A DNA stretch of 64,000 bases, from positions 62,001 through 126,000 of the forward strand of contig CANIII010000002.1 in NCBI GenBank assembly GCA_947467605.1, given 5' to 3'. This DNA is from Acidobacteriota bacterium. Its GTDB lineage: Bacteria > Acidobacteriota > Vicinamibacteria > Vicinamibacterales > SCN-69-37. Below, piece after piece: positions 61,859 to 64,000 of this stretch; the stretch's first letter is position 1; every line of letters begins with the position of its first letter. The notes under the pieces were generated by a model. The model was given only the letters and a program-made list of their open reading frames with translations. It made no database searches and was not told the DNA's origin. The position numbers and the translations under genes are program-made.

Positions 61859-62746
61859 CTATGACCGGGGATGGAAGCGATCGTAGACGGACCGGAGCCG
61901 CGCCTCAAGCACATGCGTGTAGATTTGCGTCGTCGAAAGATCTGCGTGGCCGAGCATGGTCTGGATCGCGCGGAGGTCCGCGCCGCGATCGAGCAGGTGC
62001 GTGGCAAAGGAATGGCGCAATACGTGTGGGCTGAGCGGCGCGCGGATCCCTGCGGCCAGACCGTAGGCTTTCAGTCCTTTCCAGAATCCCACGCGCGACA
62101 ACCGCTGGCCGCGGTGATTCAGGAAGAGCCATGGCACGTCGCGCTGCTGCTTCAGAATCGCGGGTCGGCCCTCGTTGATATAGCGGCTCACCCACTTCGC
62201 CGCCTCGTCGCCGATGGGCACGATGCGCTCCTTGCTGCCCTTGCCGATCGTCTTGAGGAGCCCTTCCTGGACGCGCACGTCATTCATGCGCAGGCCAACC
62301 AACTCCGACACCCGCAGCCCCGTCGCGTAGAGCAACTCGATGAGCGCCTTGTCGCGCAGGCCGCGCGGCGTGTCCACGCCCGGCGCCTTCAGCAGCGACT
62401 CGACGTCTTCGAGACTGAGAAACTTCGGCAGCGCGTGAAATGTGCGCGGACTGTGCAGATCCTCCGCCGGGTTGCTCGCGATGGCGCCGTTTAGGCGCAG
62501 AAACTTGTAGAACCCGCGGACGCCGGCGACCATGCGCGCCGCCGAGGTCGGCGCCAAGCCGGACGTCATCAGCTCACGCACGAATTCCTCAAGCTGCCCG
62601 AGCGTGAGCGCCTCGAGCACGGTCTGCTTCCGCTCTGCGAACGCGTCGAGTCGCGCCAAGTCTCGGCTGTACGCCTCGAGTGAGTTGGTCGCCAGCCGCC
62701 GAGACACTTCGAGGTGTCGGAGGTAGGTGTCGATTACAACGGGCAC
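61859..62746 (-). CDS. xerD: Site-specific tyrosine recombinase, XerD type
   Basis: The 295-residue recombinase has a SAM-like core-binding N-domain ('[20 protein letters not shown]', '[20 protein letters not shown]'). The catalytic domain has Arg in '[20 protein letters not shown]', Lys in '[20 protein letters not shown]', His-x-x-Arg in '[20 protein letters not shown]', and the Tyr nucleophile in '[19 protein letters not shown]'. XerC and XerD resolve chromosome dimers at dif under FtsK control. The assignment to XerD over XerC rests on general similarity. GTG 62746 is preferred; ATG 62788 would overlap the murQ start. Confidence 0.92.
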   Translation of the reverse strand: MPVVIDTYLRHLEVSRRLATNSLEAYSRDLARLDAFAERKQTVLEALTLGQLEEFVRELMTSGLAPTSAARMVAGVRGFYKFLRLNGAIASNPAEDLHSPRTFHALPKFLSLEDVESLLKAPGVDTPRGLRDKALIELLYATGLRVSELVGLRMNDVRVQEGLLKTIGKGSKERIVPIGDEAAKWVSRYINEGRPAILKQQRDVPWLFLNHRGQRLSRVGFWKGLKAYGLAAGIRAPLSPHVLRHSFATHLLDRGADLRAIQTMLGHADLSTTQIYTHVLEARLRSVYDRFHPRS

Positions 62747-62786
62747 GGCACATGATAGCCTTACGCTTTCTCGCCGACCGATCGCC

Positions 62787-63737
62787 ATGCCTTATCAATC
62801 GAAGTGGCAAGCCCTTCCAACTGAAGCCATCAACGAGGCTTCACTCGCTATTGACAAGATGTCGCCGCTGGCCATCGTCGACCTCGTGATCAACGAGGAT
62901 CGCAAAGTGGTTGCCGCCGTCGCGAAAGAACGCGAACGCATTGCGCATGGCGTCGAGATCATCGCGAACGCGCTCAAGAAGAACGGCCGGTTGTTTCTCG
63001 TCGGTGCCGGCACAAGTGGCCGACTCGGCATCGTCGAGGCCGCGGAAATGCCGCCCACGTTTGGCACGCCACCCGAGCTCGTGCAGGCGATCATGGCTGG
63101 CGGGCAGGATGCGGTATTTCGCGCCAAAGAAGGCGTGGAAGACAACTACGAGGAGGGCACACGCGCAGTGGCGCGCCTGCGCGTCAACAAACGCGATGTG
63201 ATCGTCGGCGTCAGTGCGAGCGGCATCACACAGTTTGTGCGCGGCGCCCTGACCGGCGCACGCAAAGTCGGCGCGCGCATCATCTTCGTGACCTGCTGGC
63301 CCGGTGCCGATCTTCAAAACTTCGTGGACTTGATCATTGCCCCTGCGGTCGGGCCGGAAGTGATCGCCGGCTCAACGCGCCTGAAGGCCGGCACCGCGAC
63401 CAAGATGGTGCTCAACATGCTCACCACCATCGCGATGGTGCGCATCGGCAAGACCTACGGCAATCTGATGGTCGACGTGCGCACGGGGTCCGAGAAATTG
63501 AAGGACCGCGCCAAACGCATCGTGATGATCGTGACCGACGTCGACGAAGTCGAAGCGTCGGATCTGTTGAAGCGCTCGAAGTGGAATGTGAAAGTGGCCA
63601 TTGTGATGCAGAAAGCGAATTTGTCTGCGACTCAGGCGACCAAACGTCTCCGTCAGTCGAACGATCTGATCCGCGAAGCCATCGGCGAAGACATCGAGCC
63701 GCGGCTTCGCGCCCTGCTCGCACTCAACAAGAAGTAG
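62787..63737 (+). CDS. murQ: N-acetylmuramic acid 6-phosphate etherase
   Basis: The 316-residue SIS-domain lyase cleaves the lactyl ether of MurNAc-6-P to give GlcNAc-6-P in cell-wall recycling. It has 'TEAINEASLAIDKMSPLAIV' near the N-terminus, the SIS motif 'RLFLVGAGTSGRLGIVEAAE' with 'MPPTFGTPPELVQAIMAGG', 'VIVGVSASGITQFVRGAL' and 'STRLKAGTATKMVLNMLTT'. ATG 62787 is chosen for conservation; an upstream frame extends to 62727. It converges on nagB, which acts two steps later in the same catabolic route. Confidence 0.96.
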   Translation: MPYQSKWQALPTEAINEASLAIDKMSPLAIVDLVINEDRKVVAAVAKERERIAHGVEIIANALKKNGRLFLVGAGTSGRLGIVEAAEMPPTFGTPPELVQAIMAGGQDAVFRAKEGVEDNYEEGTRAVARLRVNKRDVIVGVSASGITQFVRGALTGARKVGARIIFVTCWPGADLQNFVDLIIAPAVGPEVIAGSTRLKAGTATKMVLNMLTTIAMVRIGKTYGNLMVDVRTGSEKLKDRAKRIVMIVTDVDEVEASDLLKRSKWNVKVAIVMQKANLSATQATKRLRQSNDLIREAIGEDIEPRLRALLALNKK

Positions 63738-63741
63738 TTTG

Positions 63742-64000
63742 CTACTCGGTCAGTCTGGCCGCGGCCGCGCGATCGAGCACCACTGCGGCGCGCGGATGCA
63801 GCTGCAGCAACGACGCCGGCACGCGTGTCGTGACCGGCCCCTGCAACGCCTGCGCAATGATCGATGCCTTCCCCGCCCCCGTCGCAATCAGGAGCACGTG
63901 ACGGGCCGACAAAATTGTGCCGACCCCCATCGAGATCGCACGCGTCGGCACGCGTGACACCTCGCCGCCAAACGCCGCCGCATTGCCCGCGCGCGATGCG
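63742..64000 (-). CDS. nagB: Glucosamine-6-phosphate deaminase, C-terminal part (gene runs off the right edge)
   Basis: Only the last 86 codons are present. The visible sequence includes 'RAISMGVGTILSARHVLLIA', 'TGAGKASIIAQALQGPVTTR' and 'VPASLLQLHPRAAVVLD', which is the conserved C-terminal half of NagB-type isomerases/deaminases that convert GlcN-6-P to fructose-6-P and ammonia. The convergent murQ stop is only 4 bases away, making a cell-wall-sugar catabolic neighbourhood. Confidence 0.88.
   Translation of the reverse strand, partial: ASRAGNAAAFGGEVSRVPTRAISMGVGTILSARHVLLIATGAGKASIIAQALQGPVTTRVPASLLQLHPRAAVVLDRAAAARLTE

Overview
This is a gene-dense chromosomal stretch of a high-GC, diderm (LPS-exporting) bacterium. 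The gene content points to the Acidobacteriota, probably a Vicinamibacteria-like lineage: a sortilin/BNR-type secreted protein, Tol-Pal, an Lpt machine with fused subunits, HPr kinase next to sigma-54, and a ParB with a non-standard N-terminus. The taxonomic placement is inferred. I see no insertion sequence, prophage, CRISPR array, rRNA operon or obvious foreign island. No non-coding gap exceeds about 150 bases.

Layout. 1-5 kb: 5' part of clpB with a DnaJ/CbpA co-chaperone (-), then terC, a NagX-like acyltransferase, a secreted protein of unknown function, surE and tRNA-Pro (+). 5-12.6 kb: TonB-dependent receptor (-), an 1073-residue sortilin-like BNR protein (+), then dedA, a DegT aminotransferase and an FG-GAP protein (-). 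12.7-15.5 kb: aldehyde dehydrogenase, apt, tRNA-Arg and a TPR protein (+). 15.5-19.7 kb: oligopeptide-binding lipoprotein and mutS (-). 19.7-22.6 kb: tsaB, rimI, a DUF465 protein, psd and pssA (+). 22.5-28.6 kb: a very large NtrY-like orphan histidine kinase (-), a membrane protein (+) and a beta-propeller protein (-).

28.7-45.5 kb is one 13-gene co-directional train: guaA, dnaE, accA, recJ, a giant LptC/LptA-like protein, lptB, rpoN, hprK, rapZ, a mannose-family EIIA, HPr, Enzyme I and a cupin. It joins nucleotide synthesis, replication, lipid synthesis, LPS export, sigma-54 and a sugar-permease-free regulatory PTS. 45.6-51.1 kb is ssb and a complete Tol-Pal operon (-). 51.2-58.9 kb holds recN, miaB, a bifunctional nuclease, parA, parB and a single-chain LptF-LptG fusion (+). 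58.8-64 kb holds a PHP-domain protein, metK and a Xer recombinase (-), murQ (+), and the 3' end of nagB (-).

The most interesting signal is not a gene. The AT-rich gap between parB and lptFG contains a 28-bp sequence with the 11-6-11 architecture of a dif site (56420-56447). It differs from the B. subtilis dif site, as I remember it, at about 6 positions. It sits directly beside an unusual parAB pair and about 5.4 kb from a Xer recombinase gene, so this may be the replication terminus. Other notable features are the two Lpt fusions, -10-like hexamers placed 6-8 bases before start codons (suggesting leaderless mRNAs), palindromes between divergent promoters, convergent gene ends that abut or overlap, and a terminator embedded in the coding sequence of the opposing gene.
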